A DNA stretch of 64,000 nucleotides. Origin: Galdieria sulphuraria (taxonomy: Eukaryota; Rhodophyta; Bangiophyceae; Galdieriales; Galdieriaceae). Below are positions 40,179-51,650 of this stretch, one piece after another (position 1 is the first letter of the stretch; each line of letters opens with the position of its first letter). Where the stretch lies: the NCBI RefSeq assembly GCF_000341285.1, contig NW_005178475.1, forward strand, positions 372,001 to 436,000, given 5' to 3'. The notes beneath the pieces were generated by a model. That model saw nothing but the letters and a program-made list of their open reading frames with translations, made no database searches and was not told the DNA's origin. Both the position numbers and the translations under genes were made by a program.

Positions 40179-42060
40179 TCAGCACGGTGAACTGAGGAGA
40201 AATTTAGAGTGGACAAGAAATGAGTTTGGATATTTTCGTTTGATCTGAGAAACAGTCAGATTTTGTGTACAATCATCAATGAATGACTTACAGTTTCTAC
40301 GCAGAAAGGATGCTGACAATAGTTGACTAGGAATGAAGTTTTCATCATTCTACCATGAGCAAATGTAATGAAAGAACCAGAGGTATTCCCAAAACAGTGA
40401 ATGTTATCCTTGTACAGATCAAGAGGAAGATTGTAAATGGAATGATCATATCCTCCATGACCTCCAGAACAACCCCAGGCATATTTCACATGCTAAACAA
40501 ATATAAATACGCTTTCTTATGAGTTTTCCAAATATCTCTCTACCATTTTTGGAAAATAATATTGTCTTACTAGTGATAAATACCAAAGGAAAGATTCGTC
40601 TTGTAAATTATACAACGCATTGCCATTAATATGCCAATCTTGAAAGGCAAAGGTCCCTAGTGCATTTCTTTTTTTTCATTCACCAACGCAATTACTAGCA
40701 ATTCTTTACCTGGACAGTGACTAATGCTCCCTAACGTTTTCGTTAAATACCATTCATCCATCATGGAAAAACAAATCTTTACCTGCTATCCAAAAGCTGT
40801 TGTTTCTTAAACGAGTGAAATACATATGGACCAATTCATCCAGCCAAAATGGTCTGATCACGTGTACATCTGGTTCCATATAAAAGAAGGCCTCATATTG
40901 AAGAGAAATTTCGCTCTAAAAAAACATACTCATGAACAACTGAGTTACACCTCGTAAATGCAAACCGACGATAGAATCGAATAGAGAATAAAACATAAGA
41001 CAAGTTCCATCAGGATGTCTATCGTGTATAGGAGAAATATAAGCATATAGAAACAGAATCTGATGTAGCTTAAATGCTGGTAAGAACCGTTCGAAAAGTT
41101 CGCCAAATACCTTCCCAAAACACTTTTTGAGGGCCTGTATAGTTTTTGCCTTTTGTAACAATCGTTGCTCTAGTTGATAATGATGAAAGCCAGAAACATA
41201 AAAGGCGAGGTCCACTAATCATAGAATTGCTTATTCAAACAACTAACAACATAATAATCATTGTCCTCACCAAAGTTTTGTTGACTATAGAAACATGGCA
41301 TAGCCTCGGTGCTCTCCCAGGTTGAAATGCTTTCTTCAAGTTTGGATATTTGCTCCCAAACAAATGGTCGTATGATCACTATCTTTTTGAACTTTGAAGT
41401 TTTCTTCGAACTCGTTGTAATATTCAATGATTTTCTGAGACATTTTTCTATGTGAATATCTATAAGAACCATGCAATCTTTGCTTTGGCATGTTAATTGT
41501 ATCTTCAATCTTTCTATAAAATAAAGGGTTCAGATGGGAAAGAAGGCTATATGGAACACATTACCTGATATCCTTGTGTGACCACAGACCGATGCATTTT
41601 CCTTTTGAGACTCTTTATATACTTGTTGCAGTAGAATCCTTCGCTTGAGTGAATTCAGTTGCTCCGTACTTTGACCTTTTTCTGCCATTATTTGAAGATG
41701 CAAACTCCCAGAACTAATCGACATGCTAATATTCATGCAATAGATTCCCGTTTGACTAGGGAAATAACGAAACTCCAAAATTCCTTGAATAGTGAGTTTA
41801 ACCTTTTTATCGATCTTCCTCGGGCTGAAAATCTTGGAGACCCATGTTTTGCCTTTGGCATTTTCCTTAATGGAAAGAATCCAAATAGGGTAGCTCGTAT
41901 GGCACTGGAAAGACATTTCCTTACGCATTTGCATCAATTCAAACCGAAAGAGTCTTTTAGAGCGTCTATAGTCTTCCAAACTTGGATTGCCATAAAAACT
42001 CAATCTACCTGGAGCATCGACATTCATAGCTGAATTGAAATGACGATTCAAACGAAACAT
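40179..42060 (-). CDS. Putative secretory glycosyltransferase with HINGNALY motif
   Basis: Exons from the start: 42060-41565, 41513-41271, 41214-40970, 40915-40783, 40730-40710 (21 nt), 40656-40544, 40492-40292, 40244-40179; 505 residues. The first 160 residues contain a beta-rich segment (LTIQGILEFRYFPSQTGIYC). The rest looks like a GT-A transferase: NFVDLAFYVSGFHHY, AFFYMEPDVHVIRPFW (a DxH/DxD-like metal site), WHINGNALYNLQDESFLWYL, GYDHSIYNLPLDL and NSFLVHSKFLL at the end. I recall this set from uncharacterised algal glycosyltransferases but cannot name a family number. The start may lie further upstream: a signal-peptide-like frame begins near 42167. The donor at 40969 was chosen on intron length and phase. 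Confidence 0.65.
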
Positions 42061-42303
42061 TGTACGACATTCCCTAACAAAATACGAAAATGACAGACTC
42101 TACGACAAACTCAATCAGTGACAAGAAATCAAGAACTAACAAGTAACATACAATGATAAACATGTCAAAACTAACGCTTAAAAGCAGTAAACCTTTATTT
42201 GCCATATCATTAGTCTCCTATCTGTCAAAGGTTTAGGAAATGGCGCCAAATCTGAGCTGGCTCAAATTTTTCTACTTTGGCATTGCATTCAACTCGAACC
42301 TTT

Positions 42304-42893
42304 TTATGAGAATTTCGCTTGAGAAAAGTCCATTTCCGGATGCTGTTCCATAAACTTTGCTAAGAGCTCCTGCTTTTTGAGTTCGTCACTAGTTGGTAGT
42401 CCTGCAGCCTTCTGCCGTTGGTCAAACATCATCTTTTCAACCATACTCCTTGTTTCTGGGTCGAGATCACTCAACTTGGAATTTTCGGGTTCCACCTTTG
42501 ATGTATCTATCTCAGGCTCAGACTGAGTAACCTTGGGCCACCACTCCATCTTGTTAACCTTGTCTAAATATATGGTTACAACAGATTCTTTGGAATCCAA
42601 CTGCCAGAAACTTTCTTCGGCGTATACCGCAGCAAATAAGTCGTCATTCACGAGGACCTTTTCTTCAGGAATTTGTACTTTTATCTTCAAATGCTTCTGT
42701 TCAACGTTACAAACAATCGTTTTGGAAGTATTTCCTTGCGGCACTGGAACTACAACTGTAACGTCCTGAAGCGTCTGTGTCCACGTATATGACTCTGTTG
42801 TTCCTCCATTTCCAGAGTTTGGGGCTTATTACACTTTTAGTTCGTCTTGGAAAGCTATTCCTCTCGAGGAATCTTCTTACCTTGTTTTGCCAT
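42304..42893 (-). CDS. NUDC: NudC family CS-domain chaperone
   Basis: Exons 42893-42881 (13 nt, giving MAKQ) and 42824-42304; 177 residues. NudC proteins are Hsp90 cochaperones linked to dynein and microtubule functions. The CS (p23-like) domain starts at YTWTQTLQDVTVVVPVPQG and continues through LKIKVQIPEEKVLVNDDLF, SFWQLDSKESVVTIYLDKVN and WWPKV. The C-terminal helix block DLDPETRSMVEKMMFDQRQK followed by the end MEQHPEMDFSQAKF is typical of NUDC. The N-terminal coiled coil of animal NudC is absent. It is divergent with SRPK, 62 bp between start codons. Confidence 0.93.
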
Positions 42894-42955
42894 AAATCCA
42901 ATTTGATGAAAAATGAGAAAAGAAGCGACGTGTTGCCGATGCCTATTTTTGTACG

Positions 42956-44516
42956 ATGAGCAGTCAAAGTGAAAACATTGTTTCAGAAGAAAGCAGTAGC
43001 GAACTCTCTGAATATGAAGACCCAGAAGATTACCGAAGAGGCGGTTATCATCCTGTGCAAATAGGAGACTTGCTTTGTCACCAACGCTATGTCGTTGTGA
43101 AACAGTTGGGCTGGGGACACTTCTCAACTGTTTGGTTGTGCTACGACCAAAGAAAGGAAATTATAGCTGCTGTGAAGATACAAAAAAGTGAAAGTCACTA
43201 TACAGCTGCAGCGAAAGATGAGATAAAATTGCTGTCTCGTATTTCAGAGAGAGACCCTAACCAAGAACAGCCTGTCCTCCATCTCCTGGATCACTTTGAA
43301 GTTGAAGGCCCGAATGGGAGACACGTTTGTTTAGCTTTTGAAGTGTTAGACCGCAGCTTATTATCACTTATTAGAAGATATGAACACAAAGGAGCTCCTT
43401 TGCCTTTGGTTAAGAAGCTATCTCTCCAACTTTTGCAGGCCTTGGCATATATCCACGATAAATGCGGCATCATTCATACCGATGTAAAGCCCGAAAATGT
43501 TCTTTTTGTTCCTCCTCAAGAAAAGTACCAAAGCCTTCGAGAAAAAGCTATTGCTTTGGTTTCAAAGGAAAAGGAAAGAATGGCATCTTTGAAGCCCTCT
43601 CCATCGGAACTAGAAGCTCTGTCGAGGAATCAAAAGAAACGACATAAACACAAGCAAAAGATGCGTATCCGCAAGGCAAGACAAGAAATCACATTGAATA
43701 TGGCAGATAAACGGACAGGTAGCAATTCTACGGAAAGATCAAAAGGTTCCGATAGAGATGAAATATTCCAATATGCATGCGTGAAACTGGCAGATTTTGG
43801 CAATGCTTGTTGGTTGGAGAAACACTTTAGTGAAGATATTCAAACTAGACAATATCGAAGTCCGGAAGTTCTTCTTGGTTATGGTTATGATACTTCTGCT
43901 GATATCTGGAGTGCAGCTTGTGTTATCTTTGAGTTGATAACTGGAGACTATCTGTTTGATCCTCAATCAGGGAAACGCTATAATAGAGATGAAGGTAAAA
44001 TATCCGAATATGATATGTTTAAGAGACTAATAAGGGTATTTAGACCATTTAGCGTTGATTATGGAACTTGTTGGTCCCATTCCAAAGCATATGTTGCGAA
44101 AAGGAAAATATACCGACCGATACTTCAATAGGAAGGGAGAACTGCTACATATTAAGCGCCTTCATATGTGGCCTTTACAAGATGTGCTCATTGAAAAGTA
44201 TCATTTTGAAAAGGAAGAAGCTTTTCAAATTGCAGAATTTCTTTTGCCTATGTTAGAGGTGGACCCTGTGAAGCGAATCAAAGCTCACAATGCGTTGAAG
44301 AGTGGGTGGCTTGACAGTAACTCTGGTAGAAGAGAAGATAGAGGTGACATTTATAATGTATATAAAGACGAAGCAGGTGGTAATTGCGAGGAAGAGATCA
44401 TTCTTGACAACATGGATAGGGTTATGACAAAGGAAGTAGGACATCAAGAACATGAACGTTCGAATGTGACCAGAACTGCATTGGAAAATTTGAACATACA
44501 AGCTAAACAGTCGTAG
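42956..44516 (+). CDS. SRPK: SR-protein kinase (SRPK)
   Basis: Exons 42956-43994 and 44044-44516; 503 residues. SRPKs phosphorylate Arg-Ser repeats of splicing factors. Motifs: YRRGGYHPVQIGD before the kinase, LGWGHFSTVWLCYD (glycine loop), AAVKIQKS (lysine), IIHTDVKPENVLF (catalytic loop with the Thr typical of SRPK), an insert of about 90 residues rich in Lys and Gln, LADFGNACW, RQYRSPEVLLGYGY and SADIWSAACVIFE. The splice gives RDEDHLALIMELVGPIPKHM, the conserved SRPK order. The spacer between the lobes is short compared with animal SRPKs. Confidence 0.96.
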
Positions 44517-44537
44517 TTGATTTATGGGAATCAAAAG

Positions 44538-45232
44538 TTATTCAATATCTTTTTTACTGTCATTATTTTCCAATTTCATTGTTTCTGAGCTTTCAGCTGC
44601 AGATGCCGATATTTGACTATCTACTTTTTTGGAAGCGAATGAATACTGTTTTGCAAGGAGATTTGCCTTTCGTTCTTCCATTTTCATATAATTATAGGAA
44701 GTCTCCTGAATAAGCTCCGTGGCAACCTCAGATTGTCCCAAGGTCCCGTTCCAGTACAAAGAGGAAGATTGGCGAACTGCGTCTTTTAGTTCTCCGTCAA
44801 GTTCCTTTTGTACTGTGTTGAAAGCATCCTCTTTAGTCATACCTTTGCTATCCATATACAATTTTTGGAAATAAACAAACTTATCACATACGTTTCTGAG
44901 AGCAACCTTGAGTTTACAACCCTATCAATATTATGTAGATAACACAGACCTATTCCCATAAAGTGAATCGCCGACACGAAGCGGAGTATACTGTAACTGT
45001 GGAATTCTTTGGTACAGTTCGTTGTACAAACTGTCTTCTTCAAGGACAATACGAGGAGGTTTACCACGATTTCCAGGAGGAGCCAATGGAGGATACCTCT
45101 TTACAACTTCGTACCTTTTACAGATATTTACAAGCTTATCTACAGAACATCAACAATTCCTCACCATTTCGCTTTTCGGAAGATTCCTTTGTCCATCATC
45201 TTTATAACGTTGGTCCTAAACTTGTATACCAT
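44538..45232 (-). CDS. Mitochondrial small ribosomal subunit protein mS23-like
   Basis: Exons from the start: 45232-45165, 45114-44950, 44906-44892 (15 nt), 44847-44538; 185 residues. The N-terminal MVYKFRTNVIKMMDKGIFRK, then AKWYEVVKRYPPLAPP and RIVLEEDSLYNELYQRIP, follow the layout of mS23 (yeast Rsm25), where a short RTxxLLxSGxL helix is followed by WYxVxxxxPP and a EDxLRxxFYxxHP block. The C-terminal half is a charged helix (KGMTKEDAFNTVQKEL). The 15-nt exon adds only RLLSE and part of a Thr. The assignment rests on this pattern and length; it would be the only mS23 candidate here. Confidence 0.7.
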
Positions 45233-45402
45233 GTTTTCAAGACCGTTCCTAGACGGGGAATACTTCAAATGAGAGCATTCGATCCATGATGGATGACCAA
45301 AAAAACAAATATCAAGTCTTCAAGGAAATAAAATAAAAATTTCTTGTTTCAATATAAAAATATAAATAACATTATGTTTCTTTATGGAAAAGACTCCTTT
45401 TC

Positions 45403-48201
45403 TCATGAATGAGAAATTTCAGCATGTGATAGTTTCTTGGTTGCCAAAGCTTGCTTTATCTCGTCCACACTTTGCAGCCTCCGAAGAAGTGGTCGACCCA
45501 AGTCAAATTTGTTTTGTATCGAAAAAACACAATCCACTTCATTCTGTTCATCAACGTCCAAGTCACTGTGTTGGGTTTCCGATGATAGTAGTAGTTCATA
45601 AACAACTTGAAGTTGCTTCAAGACTGGGATTCCCAAAGCAGCGATTATGTTTTTCAAGTATTCTATATCAGTACTTAATTGTTTACATTCATATTCAGTC
45701 AATTTAGACTTCGTATCAGTAATGATTCTTTCAACCACATAACTCATAGTCCAATGACCAATGACGGAAAGCCATTGTCTCACAAATTCACTTCTATCAA
45801 GACTTTGACAATCAGGTCCATTCTTCATGATGTCGACCACGTCATTCTTCTCAAAACTTCTTGGTAAACACAAGGCCAACTCCAAAGTTTCTTCAGGTGC
45901 CAAAGCCTCTAACATTTGAGGTATTACGAGAAGAAACTCACCAGTTTGAACGATACAAGTTTGGGGAGACAATCCAAATAAACCAGTAGAGGAAGCTGAA
46001 TCCAGTTCTTCTTCGGAGAATCTTTGTTCTTCCGTATCCATGACTAGTTCGGATAATTTGTCCAAATTTAATTGAATCCTGTAAAATATCATTTCCAATA
46101 AAGTCTAAAAGTAACAAGTTATAGAAAGCAAATCATTCTATATTTCACTTTACCTTGCGCAAAGAAAATAAAGTCTCTTCAAAGGGATCATTTACAAATT
46201 CATGAATGGCTAAACCCAAAGGTCCCTTGGCAGAATCAAATTGAATGCAATCCAATGCTTTCTTGTCTGTTATGATCAACCAACTTATTACGAACTCATG
46301 TATATCTATCGACTTTGTTTCGATAAATTCGTAAACTAAAATTTCCAGAAGACTTGATGCATGACTCGAATCCGATAAAGAGCAATAACGATCCATAATA
46401 GGTTGTATTGCAATGAGACATGAGTTCAGACCTTCACAAACCAGTCTCCAACAACTGTTCTGAAGTCTACAAACTGAAACTGCCAATCGAAATATATATC
46501 TAATGGGATTCCAATTATTCTCCATATTTGCAAAGTAGTCAACACAACCACTCTTTTCCAAAGACATCTAGTTCCGTATCAACAAGATAATAAGAACTTT
46601 TGGAATCCAAAAAGGGCTCATTTGCTTACCTTTTCCAAAATATAATCACCAACCATTCTTCCAAACCTTAAATATAGTATAGAAATACTAGACAATTGAC
46701 TTCCAAGAATCCATTGGCGGCATAAATTGATCAAAGAATCCATCACATGAAAATCGAACAAGTCATGATCCACACTTCGAGACAACAAAGAAATACGAGA
46801 ATAAGCATCTTGTACTGCATTTGCCTGCTTCAAGTAATTTACATTTTGTTTCTCAAGGAGAGCTCGACACCAAGCACACCAAACAGAATCCATTAAAGAC
46901 CTAAAATCCTTTATGTATTTTATGGCAGGATCCATAACAGCCGAAATGGCACCTTGAACATCAAAAGGTGAACTTTGATGATAATATGCCAAAGATGCTA
47001 TCTTTTGAGTAAACAACAAACATTCCTTCATGACATTGTGATAAAATTCAAAAACTGAAGACCAATCTGCCAACCAATCTATCTCTAAATCTTGTTTGAC
47101 CTGATATGAATCTGCCAAAGGTGGTTCCAAAGAAGAAAATGCCATCGTCACACTTGCAGTTATCAAGTTACCTAATGGTTGGGAAATGACAGGAGAGATG
47201 AAAGAAATTTGTTGTGACATATCCGTAACAACTTGTTCATAAAAGGATTTGAGTATATCAAAAGACTCCGGAACATGTACATCTAAACAAACTAAATCCA
47301 ATAAAACAATTCATATAAATAGGCTAATGACACTATTCATTCTTGCATACCTTGCAAATGATTCAAATAGTTTCCTTTCATCTCCTGTTGGTTAGTGAAT
47401 ACTGGAAGTGCACTTTTCCAACAATTACTCCACAATTTTTGAATAAACGAAGATCTCTCTGAAACCCATACATCTATAAAAATATTCTTTTGATTGGTTT
47501 CCTCACAACATGCCCAAACGTTTCGAAGAGAGACAGAATCCTTATTTGACAAGTATTCATAGAGTTGAGGTCTAATCAGCTCCTGGAAACGGTTTGTCAT
47601 GACTTGCAAATGATCTTGCAATTCATTGTATTGTGGTACGTCTTTTAAGTGGCTCAAACTAGATTTGAATAAGCGAACTGCATTTCCTAGTGCTTCCCAA
47701 TCTACTGACTTTCGCCACGAGTCCAGACGATCTGTAATGTCTTGAACTTCTTTAGCGTGACGTAAGAGAGTCAAGGTTTCTTCTAATTTGCTTAATATTC
47801 GGTCTGCCTGAATAAGCGTTTGTAAACCGTGCACCTTTTCCTCCTCGAAAGAATAAGAAAGCTGTTCTTGTAAACGCTTCAGTTCCTCTTCTAAAGTAGT
47901 AACTAACGCTTGCACTTGTCCACTACCACGAATGAAGTTGGAAACATTCTTTTTGAATTCGCCCAACTCCAAGTTTACTTTTTGAGTCTCCTGCTGTGCG
48001 ATGCTCTATTTTGAAGACTTGAAGTTTATTTGGGTGTTCTCAAGCTAGAATAGCACATACTTCAAGTTTGAAAGACAATTCACTGCAATACTTTTCAAGG
48101 TCTTCTGGAAGACTAGCTGAACATTCCTTTAAAACATGGTTGACAAGTGAGACTGGTTCACAGTTTTCACTAAACAGTTGTTCCAAGTCATTCCTATCCA
48201 T
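45403..48201 (-). CDS. COG7: Conserved oligomeric Golgi complex subunit 7 (COG7)
   Basis: Exons from the start: 48201-48061, 48005-47351, 47291-46630, 46567-46154, 46104-45403; 857 residues. COG is the tether that recycles glycosylation enzymes within the Golgi. The N-terminal 150 residues are coiled coil (LVTTLEEELKRLQEQLSYSF), then DSWRKSVDWEALGNAVRLFK and LKDVPQYNELQDHLQVMTNR resemble COG7 around its [20 protein letters not shown] block. The rest is helical-bundle tethering protein without catalytic motifs. The length is somewhat above the 770 residues of animal COG7. Phases at all four introns agree. Confidence 0.8.
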
Positions 48202-48267
48202 GTCTCTGAATAAGAAATTGAATGTTTTCGATTATAGAATTTATTGGATATTGGCAGTTTCCAAATG

Positions 48268-50142
48268 ACTTCATTGTTGGTTTCCAATGCACGTATACAA
48301 GAGGTAGACCAAACTCCTCAAAAGAAAAACAAAGAAACAGTTGTTCCAGAATATCCACATAGAACTGAAAACCGTTTTATTCCAAGGTCTGAAGAAGACT
48401 TTGAAGATGGGGGTGCTTATCCTGAAGTTCATGTGTTTCAGTACCCAGCAAACATGGGACTTAAACACAAGTACAAATCAAGTGTTTCTCATAGAACCTT
48501 GGTCCCTACTGTAGACGCTAAAGGAGAAGTTGATTATGATGCTGTAGTAAAGCAAGGAGAGAACAAAACCAAAATAGTTCATACCGGCTATGAAAGCTTA
48601 AGAGAGAAGCCAAGAGTTGAGACTCAAGTCCAGAAACCTGACGAAGAACAAATACTTGAAACTACGCAAAGAACACAACAGGCACTTGAGAAGATTGTTC
48701 AAGCCAAAATTAACGCGTCCAAGCCCAAAAGCTTTGAAGGAGAACGTGACGTTGGAAAACCTACATTTATTAGATATACTCCTGCCAATTCGGACGACGG
48801 TCATAATAGTGGCGCCAAACAACGAATCATCAAACTAGTGGAAGCTCCTGTGGATCCTCTGGAACCTCCCAGATTTCAACATAAGAAGACTCCAGCTGCA
48901 CCACCAAGTCCCCCAGTACCCATCCTTCATTCTCCTCCTAGAAAGCTGGATCCTGAAGAAGCTGCCAACTGGAAGATACCACCTTGTATTTCAAACTGGA
49001 AGAACAATAAGGGATATACTATACCTCTTGATAAGAGAGTTGCGGCAGATGGAAGAGGTCTCCAGGATGTTCGTATTAACGATAAGTTTGCCAAATTTAC
49101 AGAGTCTCTGTATATTGCCGAAAGAAATGCTAGAGAGGAAGTTGAAAAGCGTGCTCAGTTACAGAAGAAACTTGCAGAAAAGGAGAAGGAGAAAAGAGAA
49201 ATGGAGTTGAGAGAGTTGGCCACTCGGGCTCGAAATGAACGAGTCGGCATGTATACGGAGGAAGGAAGAAGGAATAGCACTTCTTCCATAAGGGAATCTT
49301 CAGCTACTCAAGAGTTGGAAAGGGACATTTCAGACTCCTCTTTGACCGATGAAGTTGGTGGTCATGAAGAGTTACTTGACGAAAAGGAATACACTAAAAT
49401 GACCAAAGAAGAACAAAGAGAATACAGAAAACGCCAGCAGATTCGAGAAGAACGTCGAAGAGAACGTCAAAGGCAGTTGAGACTTTGGGAGAAGGAAGAG
49501 GAACTTGGACGAAGTGGCAAAAGGAGCAAATTGGCTAGAGATCAAGACCGCGATATTTCAGAAAAGATCGCGCTTAATCAGCCTATTGTAAATAACGTTC
49601 GTGGGGAAGTACAATATGACCAACGACTTTTCAACCAATCGTCAGGTCTAGATAGAGGCTTTGGTGCTGAAGATTCATATAATGTATATGATAAGCCGTT
49701 ATTTTCTGGTGGAAGTGGTGCTTCTCTTATTCGTCCAAGCAGGACTGCAGTGGATTCTTCTTATACCGATCAATTAGGGAGTGATGCATCTTCCAAACGT
49801 CAGTTTCATCCAGATATTGGTTTTCATTCTACCGAGTCTCAAGATGCTGTCTCAGGGAAGGAACGAACGAAACCTGTAGAATTCGAACATGATGAACTTA
49901 CTAGTATTCGACCTAGTGGGAAAGTATCTTCTCAAGAAGCGGATCCTTTAGGTCTGGAAGCATTTTTAACTGAAGCAAAGCGTGTTGGTTCTAGAAAGGA
50001 TGCAAATGCCTCATCTGTTTCGAGACCGAATATAATGTCATATGTAGGAAGTAGTGATCCTAGTGGTTTACAGGAAGAGTATAAATATAGAGGAGGAAGT
50101 CATCGTTCCAAGATACATTTTCAATCTGCTAAAAATGAGTAA
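48268..50142 (+). CDS. SNW1: SNW1/SKIP (Prp45) splicing and transcription cofactor
   Basis: Single exon, 624 residues from the ATG at 48268. SNW1/Prp45 threads through the active spliceosome. Family blocks are clear: DGGAYPEVHVFQYPANMG, the SNW motif CISNWKNNKGYTIPLDKRVA with AADGRGLQDV next to it, then FAKFTESLYIAERNAREEVE and the basic helix with RELATRARNER. The C-terminal part holds RQRQLRLWEKEEELGRSGKR and the low-complexity tail with the DPLGLEAFLTEAKR motif near residue 570. Head to head with COG7, 66 bp between start codons. Confidence 0.96.
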   Translation, partial: TSLLVSNARIQEVDQTPQKKNKETVVPEYPHRTENRFIPRSEEDFEDGGAYPEVHVFQYPANMGLKHKYKSSVSHRTLVPTVDAKGEVDYDAVVKQGENKTKIVHTGYESLREKPRVETQVQKPDEEQILETTQRTQQALEKIVQAKINASKPKSFEGERDVGKPTFIRYTPANSDDGHNSGAKQRIIKLVEAPVDPLEPPRFQHKKTPAAPPSPPVPILHSPPRKLDPEEAANWKIPPCISNWKNNKGYTIPLDKRVAADGRGLQDVRINDKFAKFTESLYIAERNAREEVEKRAQLQKKLAEKEKEKREMELRELATRARNERVGMYTEEGRRNSTSSIRESSATQELERDISDSSLTDEVGGHEELLDEKEYTKMTKEEQREYRKRQQIREERRRERQRQLRLWEKEEELGRSGKRSKLARDQDRDISEKIALNQPIVNNVRGEVQYDQRLFNQSSGLDRGFGAEDSYNVYDKPLFSGGSGASLIRPSRTAVDSSYTDQLGSDASSKRQFHPDIGFHSTESQDAVSGKERTKPVEFEHDELTSIRPSGKVSSQEADPLGLEAFLTEAKRVGSRKDANASSVSRPNIMSYVGSSDPSGLQEEYKYRGGSHRSKIHFQSAKNE

Positions 50143-50245
50143 AGTTGAATTGTTTTGGTAGAAAACTTATTTATTCTAAAGACCATCATAATATGGTTTC
50201 TGCACATAATAAAACGATGTTTGAGAATTCACAAGAAGCCAATAG

Positions 50246-51576
50246 TTACTCATTATATTGTGCTAACCTTGGCAAAGTGGAACATAATATAGTAGGTCCA
50301 TCTTCATCTTTGTTGAATGATGTTGACTCTTCTTTCGAATCCTTCATTTCTTCAATGCTATGCGAACGGCGCAAAAGGTACATTGGGTCACTTCTTGAAG
50401 GACCTTTGAAAAGTTGTTCAACCAACTCTACATCTTCATAGGAACCCATTACAACTTGAATACGATCATGTACACTTCCTGGAGTAATATCAAGAATTCT
50501 TTCAAGAGCAGTAGAAGCCTTTCCTCCTGCCTGTTCTATAATAAATGCCAATGGTGAGGCTTCATAAAGTAACTTTAGCTTTCCATTTGGCCACTGTTGA
50601 TGAGCAAAGTACATAAAAATACCACCATAAAGAAGAGTACGATGAACATCAGCAACCATAGAACCAATATACCTCAGAGATCTCTCTTTTCCATTTAAAG
50701 AGACTTCCGTCTAGTGAACATCCTATTATGAGCGATGTACTCGAAACCAATTTTCTCTCAAATACCTTGAAACGACTTATCAGTTCTCTAATTTCCGGTT
50801 TCCACAAACTGCAATATCCCTCATTGACGGAATAAATATGACCACAGTATGGGATGCGAACATTTTCATGAGTTAAGATAAACTCATTCAAAGCAGGATC
50901 AAGAGTAAAGCCATGCACTCCACTACCAAGACTAAGAAATAGAACTGTGCAAGCACCATAAAGTGCATAACCTGCTGCAACCATTTGTCTCCCAGGTTGC
51001 ATAACGTCTTCAATAACTGGTGACCCACCGCTCATCTGACGAAATACTCCAAAAATAGCACCCTTAAATATTATAAGAACTTGGGCCATTATAATACAAC
51101 TACTTTACCATTTCCTGACAGGGAGGATATGAACGACCCGTGAGTGGATCAAAAACAACCGCAAACTTTCCCTGCATATTACTTTCTACTACTACTGGAT
51201 TTTCCAAATCTTCTGAAACAAGAATACAAGAGCGTTGACTATATAGAAGACAATCAATCCAAGTCTCATTGGCCAGACGTTCTAAAGGTTCCGACTCGGT
51301 GCCACTTCCATGTGTTATATCTCTTCTTCTCACCGCAGAACCAACTGACTTCACTGCTACTGCTATGGACGCAAGCAACATTATTAAGTCGTCAACACCA
51401 TCCTTTTCTGCAGTTGCATTGGAGGACTCTGCTCCCTCTAGAACATGAAGTCGTCGATGAGTACTCAACAGGTGTTGAACCAAAGTCGTCTAGTTGTAAT
51501 CTTTCAACATCAAACAATAAGTTAACTTGAAGAAACCTACCGCATGATTATTACTCTCTTTCTGAAAACTCTTCAT
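50246..51576 (-). CDS. Fructose-1,6-bisphosphatase homologue with altered metal loop
   Basis: Exons from the start: 51576-51541, 51489-51109, 51062-50766, 50710-50246; 392 residues. The fold is FBPase: [70 protein letters not shown] and [21 protein letters not shown]. FBPases release phosphate from fructose-1,6-bisphosphate in gluconeogenesis and the Calvin cycle. The metal-binding DPLDGSSN is here DPLTGRSYP, so the second Asp is Thr, and the SEE pair reads SED. The substrate-side KLLYE and GGKA blocks are intact. Activity may therefore be lost or changed. No clear transit peptide. The first exon is 12 codons. Confidence 0.85.
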
Positions 51577-51650
51577 TTGGATATCTCGTCCATACAAATG
51601 GAATAAATCGAAAATGAAAGTTTTTTTGGGATCCAAATCCCAAAAGGTAA

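Noticed and set aside
45384-45707. 107-codon plus-strand frame
   Set aside because: Antisense to the last COG7 exon, no motif.
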